From NCBI RefSeq assembly GCF_003014535.1, contig NZ_PYGD01000005.1, positions 1-64,000 on the forward strand: a DNA stretch of 64,000 bases. Reading direction: 5' to 3'. The DNA comes from Taibaiella chishuiensis. Lineage in GTDB: Bacteria; Bacteroidota; Bacteroidia; Chitinophagales; Chitinophagaceae. The position numbers and the translations under genes are program-made. The notes beneath the pieces are model-generated. The model searched no databases, was not told where the DNA came from, and worked only from the letters and a program-made list of their open reading frames with translations. Of this stretch, positions 17,041 through 24,831 are shown piece after piece (positions within the stretch are counted from its first letter, which is position 1; each line of letters opens with the position of its first letter).

Positions 17041-20000
17041 ATGAACCTTATCCGTTTCGCATTACGCAAACCGATTACCATCCTGGTACTGGTTGCCGGA
17101 TTGTTCTTCTTCGGCATCAAAGCCGTAAGCAGTATCAAAATCGATATCTTTCCCAAGCTCGATATGCCGGTTATGTACCTGTCGCATCCCTTCTCCGGTT
17201 ATACGCCTTCGCAGATGGAAGCCATGTTCGGCAAGCAATACATCAATATCCTGCTGTTCGTAAACGGGATCAAGAGTATCGAGACCAAAAACATACAGGG
17301 GCTGACGCTGATGAAGATCAACTTCTACCCCGGCACCAATATGGCCCAGGCTGCTGCCGAGCTCAGCGCCTTTGCCAACCGTATCCAGGCTATCTTTCCG
17401 CCGGGCTCCAACCCGCCCTTTATTATCCGTTTCGATGCCTCCACACTGCCTGTAGGACAGGTGGTGCTGAGCAGCGATAAACGCAGCAACAACGAATTGC
17501 TCGATCTTGCCAACGTATATGTAAGGGCTTCGTTTACCGCCATTCCGGGCCTGGTAGCGCCACCGCCTTTCGGGGGCAACGTGCGTACCGTGGTGATCAA
17601 GGCCGATCCCGGACAACTGCGCGCCCACAACATGACACCCGATCAGCTGGTAGAGGCCATCCGGCTCAACAACCAGACTTCGCCTTCGGGTAACGTACGT
17701 ATCGGTGACAAGAATTATATAACCCCGACCAATACTTTATTGCATAACATTAAAGATTTTGAAAACATACCCTTGTTTAAAGGTGGCGTGCAAAACCTTT
17801 ACCTGCGCGACGTAGCCACCGTTGAAGACGGCGCCGATGTGACCGTTGGTTATGGCCTGGTAAACGGCAAACGTTCAGTATACCTTAACGTAGCCAAAAG
17901 TGCCGATGCCTCGACCTGGGAAGTGGTGCAGAACCTGAAAAAGGCGCTGCCCAAAATGCAGGCGCAGTTGCCCGACGATGTTAAGCTCAGTTACGAATTC
18001 GACCAGTCGACCTATGTAATCAACTCGGTAAAGAGCCTGCTGAGCGAAGGCGCTATAGGCGCTATCCTTACGGGTTTGATGGTATTGCTCTTCCTGGGCG
18101 ATGTACGGGGCGCCCTGATCGTGATCCTGACCATACCGGCTTCCATTATCTCGGCGGTATTGTTCCTGAACCTGTTCGGGCAAACGATCAATATCATGAC
18201 GCTGAGCGGCCTGGCCCTGGCCATTGGTATCCTCGTGGATGAAAGTACGGTAACGATCGAAAACATACACCAGCATCTGGATATGGGCAAACCGAAGGCG
18301 CTGGCGATATGGGACGCCTGTAAGGAAATTGCTTTCCCAAAATTGCTGATCCTGTTCTGTATCCTGGCGGTATTCGCACCGGCATTTACGATGCAGGGCA
18401 TTCCGGGCTCACTGTTCCTGCCGCTGGCGCTGGCCATCGGTTTCAGCATGGTCGTGTCCTACTTCCTGGCGCAGACCTTTGTACCGGTAATGGCCAACTG
18501 GATCATGAAGGTGAAACATCATAAAAAGAAAGACGGCACTGAAATGACCGAGCAGGAAGAGTTTGCAGCCACCGGCCTGCAACAGGGCAGCGAGGACAAT
18601 ACCTGGGGACAAAAAGCCGTGCTTGTAGAACGCGCCGACAGTAACCGCGATGGTAAGATCAGCTTCTTCGAAAAGGTAAGAGGCCGCTACCTGCGCTTTA
18701 TCAGCCGTATGATGCCTTACCGCAAGCCCATCGTTATCGTATACCTGCTGGGATCCTGCGCCATTGCCGCTTTACTGATGGGCGGTATCGGCCGCGATGT
18801 ATTGCCCAAGGTAAATGGCAGCCAGTTCCAGGTAAGGCTGCGGGCGCCCGAAGGTACCCGTATCGAAATTACCGAACACCGTACACTGCAGGCCATCGAC
18901 GCCATTAAATCGATTACGGGACCGGAAAACGTAGCCATCACTTCGGCTTATGTGGGTACCCACCCTGCCTTGTTCTCGATCAGTCCCGTATTTCTCTGGA
19001 TGGCGCAGCCCAATGAGGCCGTAATCCAGGTGGCGCTCGACGAACATTACAAAACCAACCTGGATGCGCTGAAAGAAAAAATAAGGAACAGGCTGGCCGG
19101 TGATATGAAGGACGTAAAACTCTCCTTCGAACCCATCGAACTTACGGATAAGATCCTGAGCCAGGGTTCGCCTACGCCGATCGAGGTACGCTTCTCGGGC
19201 AGGAATAAAAAACAGAACGAAGCCTATGCCGAAAAGCTGATGGCTAAGCTGAAGGAAATCGCCTACCTGCGCGACATACAGCTGGGTCAGTCCACTAAAT
19301 ACCCGTCGCTCAATATCGAGGTAGATCGCATAAGGGCCGCCCAGCTTGGCGTAGACATGACCGATGTATCGCGTTCCCTGATCGCATCGACCTCCTCTTC
19401 CCGTTATACCGATAAGAATATATGGGTAGACGAAAAATCGGGATACAGCTACAGTGTGCAGGTACAGGTGCCGGAAAACAAAATGACCAGCATCAACGAT
19501 ATCGGTGAGATCCCGCTGCTGAAAAACGCCAGCCGCCCGGTATTGGGCGATGTAGCCACCATTACGCAGGGCACTACCTATGGCGAAAATGATAACCTGG
19601 GCGCTATGCCCGTGCTGTCGGTTACCGCCAACCTGAACAATAAGGACCTGGGTGCAGCCGCTAAAGATGTACAGCAGGCCATCGCTTCGCTGGGTGAGCT
19701 GCCCCGCGGGCTGAATGTAGAGCTCATCGGTCTCAGCCAGACGCTTACCGATACCATGAGCAGCCTGGAAAGTGGTCTGGTCGTCGCTATCGTCGTGATC
19801 TTCCTGATGCTGGCCGCCAACTTCCAGTCGTTTAAAGTATCTGCCGTAGTACTGGCTACCGTACCCGCGGTTATCCTGGGTGCCCTGTTGCTGCTGGTCA
19901 TGGCGGGTTCTACGCTCAACCTGCAGTCGTATATGGGTATGATCATGTCGGTAGGTGTTTCCATCTCTAACGCCGTATTGCTGATCACCAATGCCGAACA

Positions 20001-20319
20001 GATCAGGAAGAACAACGGCGATGCCCTGCGCTCCGCCCAGGAAGCTGCCGCCCTGCGTTTACGCCCCATCCTGATGACCGCATTGGCCATGGTGGTCGGT
20101 ATGATCCCGATGGCCAGCGGCCTGGGTGAAGCCGGCGACCAGAGCGCGCCACTGGGCCGCGCCGTAATCGGCGGACTGATCGCCTCTACCTTCGCAGCCT
20201 TGTTCATCCTGCCCCTTGCCTTTGCCTGGGGACAAGGCAAGGCAACCACGCAAAGCGTATCGCTCGATCCGGAAGATGCCGAAAGCAAACACTATATTCC
20301 TTTAAACCCACAATCCTAA
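17041..20319 (+). CDS. RND efflux pump inner-membrane subunit with EF-hand-like insert
   Basis: A 1092-aa AcrB/CusA-superfamily transporter. TM1 is at residues about 12-30. A porter loop follows, then a first TM bundle (GAIGAILTGLMVLLFLG, LALAIGILVDESTVTIENI), a second porter domain from about residue 580, and a final bundle (GLVVAIVVIFLMLAANFQSF, RLRPILMTALAMVVGMIPMA). It exports substrate using the proton gradient. The cytoplasmic loop before TM7 holds a 12-residue EF-hand-type loop, DSNRDGKISFFE (residues 533-544), preceded by an acidic, Gln-rich linker. The substrate class is not clear: it lacks an obvious CusA-type Met cluster and resembles the broad Bacteroidota group of RND permeases. 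Confidence 0.94.
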   Translation: MNLIRFALRKPITILVLVAGLFFFGIKAVSSIKIDIFPKLDMPVMYLSHPFSGYTPSQMEAMFGKQYINILLFVNGIKSIETKNIQGLTLMKINFYPGTNMAQAAAELSAFANRIQAIFPPGSNPPFIIRFDASTLPVGQVVLSSDKRSNNELLDLANVYVRASFTAIPGLVAPPPFGGNVRTVVIKADPGQLRAHNMTPDQLVEAIRLNNQTSPSGNVRIGDKNYITPTNTLLHNIKDFENIPLFKGGVQNLYLRDVATVEDGADVTVGYGLVNGKRSVYLNVAKSADASTWEVVQNLKKALPKMQAQLPDDVKLSYEFDQSTYVINSVKSLLSEGAIGAILTGLMVLLFLGDVRGALIVILTIPASIISAVLFLNLFGQTINIMTLSGLALAIGILVDESTVTIENIHQHLDMGKPKALAIWDACKEIAFPKLLILFCILAVFAPAFTMQGIPGSLFLPLALAIGFSMVVSYFLAQTFVPVMANWIMKVKHHKKKDGTEMTEQEEFAATGLQQGSEDNTWGQKAVLVERADSNRDGKISFFEKVRGRYLRFISRMMPYRKPIVIVYLLGSCAIAALLMGGIGRDVLPKVNGSQFQVRLRAPEGTRIEITEHRTLQAIDAIKSITGPENVAITSAYVGTHPALFSISPVFLWMAQPNEAVIQVALDEHYKTNLDALKEKIRNRLAGDMKDVKLSFEPIELTDKILSQGSPTPIEVRFSGRNKKQNEAYAEKLMAKLKEIAYLRDIQLGQSTKYPSLNIEVDRIRAAQLGVDMTDVSRSLIASTSSSRYTDKNIWVDEKSGYSYSVQVQVPENKMTSINDIGEIPLLKNASRPVLGDVATITQGTTYGENDNLGAMPVLSVTANLNNKDLGAAAKDVQQAIASLGELPRGLNVELIGLSQTLTDTMSSLESGLVVAIVVIFLMLAANFQSFKVSAVVLATVPAVILGALLLLVMAGSTLNLQSYMGMIMSVGVSISNAVLLITNAEQIRKNNGDALRSAQEAAALRLRPILMTALAMVVGMIPMASGLGEAGDQSAPLGRAVIGGLIASTFAALFILPLAFAWGQGKATTQSVSLDPEDAESKHYIPLNPQS

Positions 20320-20369
20320 ACATACACAACACGGATCTGCGATCCAGGTGTTTTTAAAAATAGCCGACG

Positions 20370-21503
20370 ATGAAAAATAAAATGCCCCTTCTGCTGTCTG
20401 TATTCAGTTTACCGTTCCTGGCCCTGGGCCTGCAGGGTTGCGGCGAATCAGAAGCCCATCCCCCCGCTGCAAAAAACGAAAAGCCACCGCTGGAGGTCAT
20501 TTCGCTGCAAACCGGCCGTATATCCGGCGGCCTGCAGATTCCCGGCGAACTGGTGGCCTACCAGCAGGTAGACCTCTATGCTAAAGTAAACAGCTTTGTA
20601 AAAAAATTGTATGCAGACGTAGGCAGCCAGGTAAAGGCCGGGCAACTGCTCGCCGTTATGGAAGCGCCCGAGGTTAATGCACAGCTCTCCGGCGCGGAAT
20701 CCAGGCTTAAGTCACAGGAGGCGCTATACCTCGCCAGCAAAGCCACTTACGACCGCCTGCTTGAAACCAGTAAGACCCCGGGCACGGTATCGCGCAACGA
20801 CCTGGACCTGGCTTATGCCAAGCAGAAGTCGGACCTGGCGCAGCTTGACGCGGCACGGGCAGCGCACCGCGAAGTAAACGACACCCGCAACTACCTGGAG
20901 ATCCGTGCACCCTTTGCCGGCATTATCACGGCCCGTAATGTAAGCTCCGGTGCTTATGTAGGCCCTTCGGGCAAGGGTTCAGACCTGCCGATCTTTACCC
21001 TGCAGGAACAGGAGCACCTGCGCCTGGTGGTTAGTGTACCCGAAGCCTATACGCCCTACATCAGCCAGGAATCCGAGTTCTCCTTTAAGGTAAAATCCTT
21101 GCCGGGCGATACCTTCAACGCCAAAGTAGCGCGCCTGGCCGGGGCGCTCGACAGCCGCCTGCGGTCGCAGCGTACCGAAATGGATGTGCAGAATACCAAT
21201 AAAAAACTATTGCCCGGTATGATCGCGGAAGTAAGCGTACCCTTGAAAGGCAATGCCAGCAACTTCGTGCTGCCGGCATCAGCAGTGCTCAACGCGCCCA
21301 AAGGCATATTCGTACTGCGTGTCAGCAATAACAAAGTGAATTGGGTACCGGTGCAGACCGGCAGGAGCGATGGCAACAACACTGAAGTATTCGGCGGATT
21401 GCAGGCAAATGATGTGCTGGTAAAAAATGCCTCGGAAGAGATCAGGGACGGTTCGGATGCCGGAAAATTAAAAGTGAGCCAGCCCGAAACCGCTGAAAAA
21501 TAG
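20370..21503 (+). CDS. RND periplasmic adaptor (membrane fusion) lipoprotein
   Basis: A 377-aa adaptor. A lipobox-like LALGLQGCGES puts the lipid-modified Cys at about residue 24. The lipoyl half-motifs are LYAKVNSFVKKLYADVGSQVKAGQLLAVME and YLEIRAPFAGIITARNVSSGAYVG. A coiled-coil hairpin lies between them (residues about 108-170), then beta-barrel and membrane-proximal domains. It links the pump to the TolC duct. It is last in the operon, 50 bp after the pump gene. The small hairpin over the stop codon (GCCTG/CAGGC) is too weak to call a terminator. Confidence 0.94.
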   Translation: MKNKMPLLLSVFSLPFLALGLQGCGESEAHPPAAKNEKPPLEVISLQTGRISGGLQIPGELVAYQQVDLYAKVNSFVKKLYADVGSQVKAGQLLAVMEAPEVNAQLSGAESRLKSQEALYLASKATYDRLLETSKTPGTVSRNDLDLAYAKQKSDLAQLDAARAAHREVNDTRNYLEIRAPFAGIITARNVSSGAYVGPSGKGSDLPIFTLQEQEHLRLVVSVPEAYTPYISQESEFSFKVKSLPGDTFNAKVARLAGALDSRLRSQRTEMDVQNTNKKLLPGMIAEVSVPLKGNASNFVLPASAVLNAPKGIFVLRVSNNKVNWVPVQTGRSDGNNTEVFGGLQANDVLVKNASEEIRDGSDAGKLKVSQPETAEK

Positions 21504-21571
21504 CCTGCATAAACAGGCATAATCTATAAAAATATACAGCCAGCTTGATTTTATACGTAAAATCGCTAAAG

Positions 21572-21617
21572 TAGAGATGCGCTCTATTGTACAGCACACG
21601 GGGCCTGTGTACATTTG
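21572..21617 (+). promoter_or_regulatory. Promoter and operator-like palindrome of small RNA copy 1
   Basis: TAGAG-N5-CTCTA palindrome (21572-21586) overlapping a -33 TTG (21587-21589), a 20-bp spacer, then the -7 box TACATTTG (21610-21617). The same layout and spacing occur before copies 2 and 3. Confidence 0.75.
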
Positions 21618-21622
21618 TATCA

Positions 21623-21748
21623 TCAATAATTGCACTGTTCTTCAGTGCCGGAGTTCAATCGAGATTATATCTCAAAGATGGTGTTCCGTTTGTTGTGAGG
21701 TTTGTGTTTGGTAAAAATACAGTTTCTTCCAGGAACTGTATTTTTTTT
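21623..21748 (+). ncRNA. Candidate small RNA, cassette copy 1
   Basis: A transcript of about 126 nt predicted from promoter to terminator. Elements in order: hairpin GCACTG-TTCTT-CAGTGC (21632-21648), linker CGGAGTTCAATC, weak hairpin GAGAT/ATCTC, conserved block AAAGATGGTGTTCCGTTTG, a G/T-rich segment, and a terminator hairpin. Copies 2 and 3 are nearly identical and copy 4 (59704-59854) is diverged. A mini-ORF inside (ATGGTGTTCC..., six codons then TGA) is conserved in copies 1-3. Not a tRNA, SRP RNA or known riboswitch that I recognise. The 6S-type (6S-Flavo) class is an alternative that I cannot exclude by eye. TSS is estimated. Confidence 0.65.
21717..21748 (+). terminator. Intrinsic terminator of small RNA copy 1
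   Basis: Stem ATACAGTT / AACTGTAT with a 9-nt loop, followed by eight T. Same stem and loop in copies 2 and 3. Confidence 0.85.
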
Positions 21749-21884
21749 GCCCGGGTGTAATGCCTGCACAGATGTTAACGCAGGTCACAGCACCCATCCA
21801 CAACTTGTTTTTATTATCCCGCAGCGGCCATTAGATAAAAGAGAGATAAAGTAAAAGAAGTAGGAACTTTGAGAAAGAAACGGG

Positions 21885-22330
21885 GTGAATTTGGATGTCC
21901 CCGCAACGACCCTTACGGTAGCCGTTGCGACGAAAATTGATATACTACAATACCAGGTCCCGGCAGGCGAATAAGATCGTCTCGAATTTTGGATGTCCCC
22001 GCAGGGTCTCCTGCAAAGGGACCCTGCGGAAGGCAGGCAACAACAGCAGTAAATAGCATCAAATGCGTATCCCTACCGACCAGATAAACTGCCACCCACG
22101 CGCAACGTCCCTTACAGTAGTCGTTGCTACGAAAATCGATATACTACAATACCAGGTCCCGGCGGGTGAATGAGAGAATTTTGGATGTCCCCGCAGGGTC
22201 TCCTGCAAAGGGACCCTGCGAAGGCAGGCAACGACAGCAGTAAATAGCATCAAATGCGTATCCCTACCGACCAGATAAACTGCCACCCACGCGCAACGTC
22301 CCTTACAGGAGACGTCGCGACGAAAATAGG
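21885..22330. repeat. 192-bp tandem repeat, about 2.3 copies
   Basis: Unit boundaries at 21985 and 22177 (start AATTTTGGATGTCCCCGCAG) give a 192-bp period. A partial copy precedes (21885-21984) and another follows to about 22330. Each unit contains a strong GC palindrome (GCAGGGTCTCCTGCAAAGGG then ACCCTGCG) and the run GATATACTACAATACCAGGT. Short open frames across it, such as those beginning MAVYLVGRDTH on the minus strand, are copies of the repeat and not genes. Confidence 0.85.
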
Positions 22331-22344
22331 CCGATCAGCGAATC

Positions 22345-22560
22345 GTATCGATCAACAAGTATCCCGTATTCAGGCTTCCGGGATAGCTGACCTACCAGAG
22401 TTATACCGTATAGAAAGCGTCCCCCATAGTGATCATTTTAAGCATGCACAGCACGAACCATCCGCTGGCTGTCCTGCTAAGCGCAGCGAAGCAGCTTACC
22501 GGGCCCCTGCCAGGATACAAGCTTAGCGGTACGTATTAAAACACCAATTAAAAAAAATCC
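22345..22560. repeat. Duplicated intergenic module, copy 1
   Basis: From TATCCCGTATTCAGGC to a tract of A residues. The same sequence recurs with substitutions at 22999-23215. It contains a REP-like core, CTGCTAAGCGCAGCGAAGCA, and is followed by small RNA copy 2, so the duplicated block covers module plus RNA (about 500 bp). Confidence 0.75.
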
Positions 22561-22690
22561 TTAGAAGTATGGAAGCGAGGCATGTTGTAACGGATGCTGC
22601 ATGCTGACAGGATGCTCCTTTGCTCATCACCCTACCGGGATAAAAAGTATTACTGATAAAATACAGGTTATATACATAAAACGGCTAAAG

Positions 22691-22736
22691 TAGAGGCGGG
22701 CTCTATTGTTCAGCGGATAGCGGCGGCGTACTTTTG
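22691..22736 (+). promoter_or_regulatory. Promoter and operator-like palindrome of small RNA copy 2
   Basis: TAGAG-N5-CTCTA (22691-22705), -33 TTG (22706-22708), 20-bp spacer, -7 TACTTTTG (22729-22736). Confidence 0.78.
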
Positions 22737-22741
22737 TATCC

Positions 22742-22868
22742 TCAATGATCGCACTGTTCTTCAGTGCCGGAGTTCAATCGAGATTTTATATCTAAAGATG
22801 GTGTTCCGTTTGTTGTGAGGTTTGTGTTTGGTAAAATACAGTTTCTTCCAGGAACTGTATTTTTTTTT
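22742..22868 (+). ncRNA. Candidate small RNA, cassette copy 2
   Basis: Same plan as copy 1: hairpin GCACTG-TTCTT-CAGTGC (22751-22767), AGAT/ATCT hairpin, AAAGATGGTGTTCCGTTTG block, G/T-rich segment, terminator. Substitutions relative to copy 1 fall mostly outside the stems and the conserved block, which suggests selection on the RNA. Confidence 0.65.
22836..22868 (+). terminator. Intrinsic terminator of small RNA copy 2
   Basis: ATACAGTT (22836-22843) / AACTGTAT (22853-22860) followed by nine T. Confidence 0.85.
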
Positions 22869-22998
22869 GCCCGGTTGTCGCCGCCAGCTTAGATGCTGAC
22901 ACAGGTCGCAGCCCCGTTGCATAGCTTATCTTATTATCTCGCAGCGGCGCGGCGCTCGCAGCAAGCAAAAAGAGTTTTCTGACGATCGTACGATCTAT

Positions 22999-23215
22999 TG
23001 GTATCCCGTACTCAGACGTTCCAGGATAGCTGACCTACCAGAGTTATACCGTATAAAAAGTGTTCCCATATTCATCATGTTAAGCGTACACCGCACTAAC
23101 CATCCTCTGGCTGTCCTGCTGAGCGCAGCGAAGCAGCTTACCGGGCTCCCGTCAGGGTACAGGCTTAGCGGAACGTATTAAAAACACCAATTAAAAAAAG
23201 AGGTCCCAGGAACAT
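22999..23215. repeat. Duplicated intergenic module, copy 2
   Basis: Second copy of the 22345-22560 module (TATCCCGTACTCAGAC start, same order of GATAGCTGACCTACCAGAG, REP-like core and AACACCAATTAAAAAAA end). It again leads into a small RNA cassette (copy 3). Confidence 0.75.
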
Positions 23216-23311
23216 TGAAGGCCGGCAGACCATGCACTTTTCTCTACCGCCATCCCGGGATAAAAAAGTATTACTGATAAAACGCAGCTTATACACACAA
23301 AACAGCTAAAG

Positions 23312-23357
23312 TAGAGGCGGGCTCTATTGTTCAGCGCACAAGGGACCTGTACTTTTG
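23312..23357 (+). promoter_or_regulatory. Promoter and operator-like palindrome of small RNA copy 3
   Basis: TAGAG-N5-CTCTA (23312-23326), -33 TTG (23327-23329), 20-bp spacer, -7 TACTTTTG (23350-23357). Confidence 0.78.
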
Positions 23358-23362
23358 TATCA

Positions 23363-23488
23363 TCATAAGTGTACTGGTCTCAGTACCGGAGTTCAATCAA
23401 GATTTTATATCTAAAGATGGTGTTCCGTTTGTTGTGAGGTTTGTGTTTGGTAAAAAATACAGTTTCTTCCAGGAACTGTATTTTTTTT
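23363..23488 (+). ncRNA. Candidate small RNA, cassette copy 3
   Basis: Same plan as copies 1 and 2. The first hairpin is GTACTG-GTCT-CAGTAC (23371-23386). Relative to the other copies, the second base pair changed from C-G to T-A on both sides, a compensatory change supporting a real stem. The AAAGATGGTGTTCCGTTTG block and the terminator are unchanged. Confidence 0.67.
23457..23488 (+). terminator. Intrinsic terminator of small RNA copy 3
   Basis: ATACAGTT (23457-23464) / AACTGTAT (23474-23481) followed by eight T. Confidence 0.85.
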
Positions 23489-23494
23489 ATGCCT

Positions 23495-23607
23495 GATGTT
23501 GGATATGAGATGTTAGATATGAGATGTTAGATATTGGATTTGAGATACGAGATGTTAGATATTGGATGTTAGATATTGGATGTTAGATATGAGATATGAG
23601 ATGTTGC
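23495..23607. repeat. Low-complexity GATATGAGATGTTA repeat tract
   Basis: Imperfect 7-14-bp units (GATATGAGATGTTA, GATATTGGATGTTA) directly behind small RNA copy 3. Same family as 10100-10230 and 36073-36130. Confidence 0.8.
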
Positions 23608-23724
23608 CGTATTTGCATTCTTAGCCCTCGTAGTGTCTGCGTGAAGGACGCAGCGAATGATGGATGAAACAGCAACAGATGTGGAGATTCCATGAACAGC
23701 CGGGATGCCTGTAGCCACCCGCAA

Positions 23725-24168
23725 TCAGGGTTCATTGAACTGGCCGCTGATCAATGCGCTGTCCCGGGGATTGGAATAGCTAAAAAACCAGGCAGGAGCT
23801 AAATCATACCGCACTTTTCCACCAATATAGGAAACCAATACGCTGTCCGGATTATGTCGCGACAACGTATATATAGCGTCCCCCTGCGAAAAGGAGACTT
23901 TAAAAAGTGCAGGGTTATAACTAACGGTATCGATCGAAATACCCACATAACCGGCTTGTGGCGGGGAGGTCAGTTTCCAGCCCAGGCTAAACCCGTTGTC
24001 GCGGTCTGCTTTGCCCAAATAAGCCCCTCCTTTGCCAATAGCCAGTTCCACATCTTTGGACTCAAAACGTTCCCCATTAATATACCAGTAGGAGGATTGC
24101 TTATTCCTGTTCTTATCGCAGGAAAATAAGGAGCAAGACAATGCGGCAATAAACAGGACTTTTTTCAA
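23725..24168 (-). CDS. Putative lipoprotein, 147 aa
   Basis: Not recognised beyond export. MKKVLFIAALSCSLFSCDKN is a lipoprotein signal peptide with a lipobox LFSC and Cys at about residue 17. The mature part is beta-rich (SSYWYINGERFESKDVELAIG, GFSLGWKLTSPPQAGYVGISI, DSVLVSYIGGKVRYDLAPAWF). It stands alone, convergent with small RNA copy 3. Likely a periplasm-facing or surface lipoprotein of a lineage-specific family. Confidence 0.75.
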   Translation of the reverse strand: MKKVLFIAALSCSLFSCDKNRNKQSSYWYINGERFESKDVELAIGKGGAYLGKADRDNGFSLGWKLTSPPQAGYVGISIDTVSYNPALFKVSFSQGDAIYTLSRHNPDSVLVSYIGGKVRYDLAPAWFFSYSNPRDSALISGQFNEP

Positions 24169-24312
24169 GACAGATCGATTTTAAAGCAGGTAAGGCAAAT
24201 TACGCATAAAAGACAAGGTAAGTCCAACAGTTTATATAACTCAATTCCCTATACTATTATTATACGGGGCACGGCAGTCGGCGCAAATATGCCGCCGGTG
24301 CTCCATTCCCGG

Positions 24313-24750
24313 TTACGATGATCCTTTTCGCTGCTCCAGGTATTGTTTGAGGTTGGTACCCAGGATCATCGTCCAGCCCTGTAAAAAGCTATCCCGGGCA
24401 AAGGCCGGCTCCTGCGGAAAACTGTCCAGGCCTTCATGTTCCAGTACCAGGCGCGTTTGCCCGTCTTCAGGATAAAGCGTGAAACAAACTTCCGAACTCC
24501 CTTTATAACCTTCGTAGGCCCAGGTATAAGCAAGTGTTTCGGGAGCAAGCGCTTCTGTAATGCGGCATTGATGGACATACTGTTGCTCCGGGCTCCCTGC
24601 CGAAAAGCTAAAGCGGAAACCTGGTTCCGGTTTAAAACCGGGGATATCGAAATACCAGGCTTTCATATGCGCCGGATCGGTAAGCGCCTGCCAAACCTGC
24701 GTTGGAGGTGCAGCATAGGTGTATTCTAGGATAAGCGGCTTGGTTTCCAT
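24313..24750 (-). CDS. SRPBCC / AHSA1-type START-fold protein
   Basis: A 145-aa protein of the SRPBCC superfamily. The opening EYTYAAPPTQVWQALTDPAHMKAWYFDIPGF and closing DSFLQGWTMILGTNLKQYLEQ match the AHSA1/SRPBCC pattern, and the acidic strand segments (RLVLEHEGLDSF) lie between. Members bind hydrophobic ligands or modulate stress responses. No specific role follows from context. It is a single gene between a lipoprotein and the DUF763 protein, all on the minus strand. Confidence 0.88.
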   Translation of the reverse strand: METKPLILEYTYAAPPTQVWQALTDPAHMKAWYFDIPGFKPEPGFRFSFSAGSPEQQYVHQCRITEALAPETLAYTWAYEGYKGSSEVCFTLYPEDGQTRLVLEHEGLDSFPQEPAFARDSFLQGWTMILGTNLKQYLEQRKGSS

Positions 24751-24831
24751 AAATCTGCATTTGGTTTATAAGACAACAAACAAGGGCGCCGGGAGTTCGG
24801 TATGCCCGGATACCCGATCGTTCATCGTGTA

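Noticed and set aside
21501-21518. Terminator of the efflux operon (GCCTG/CAGGC hairpin)
   Set aside because: The stem is only 5 bp and no T run follows.
21913-22526. Several short open frames in the 192-bp repeat
   Set aside because: They begin and end inside repeat units, repeat the same peptide and have no promoter or ribosome site pattern.
22345-23215. Insertion sequence carrying the RNA copies
   Set aside because: No transposase frame, terminal inverted repeats or target-site duplications were found at the module ends.
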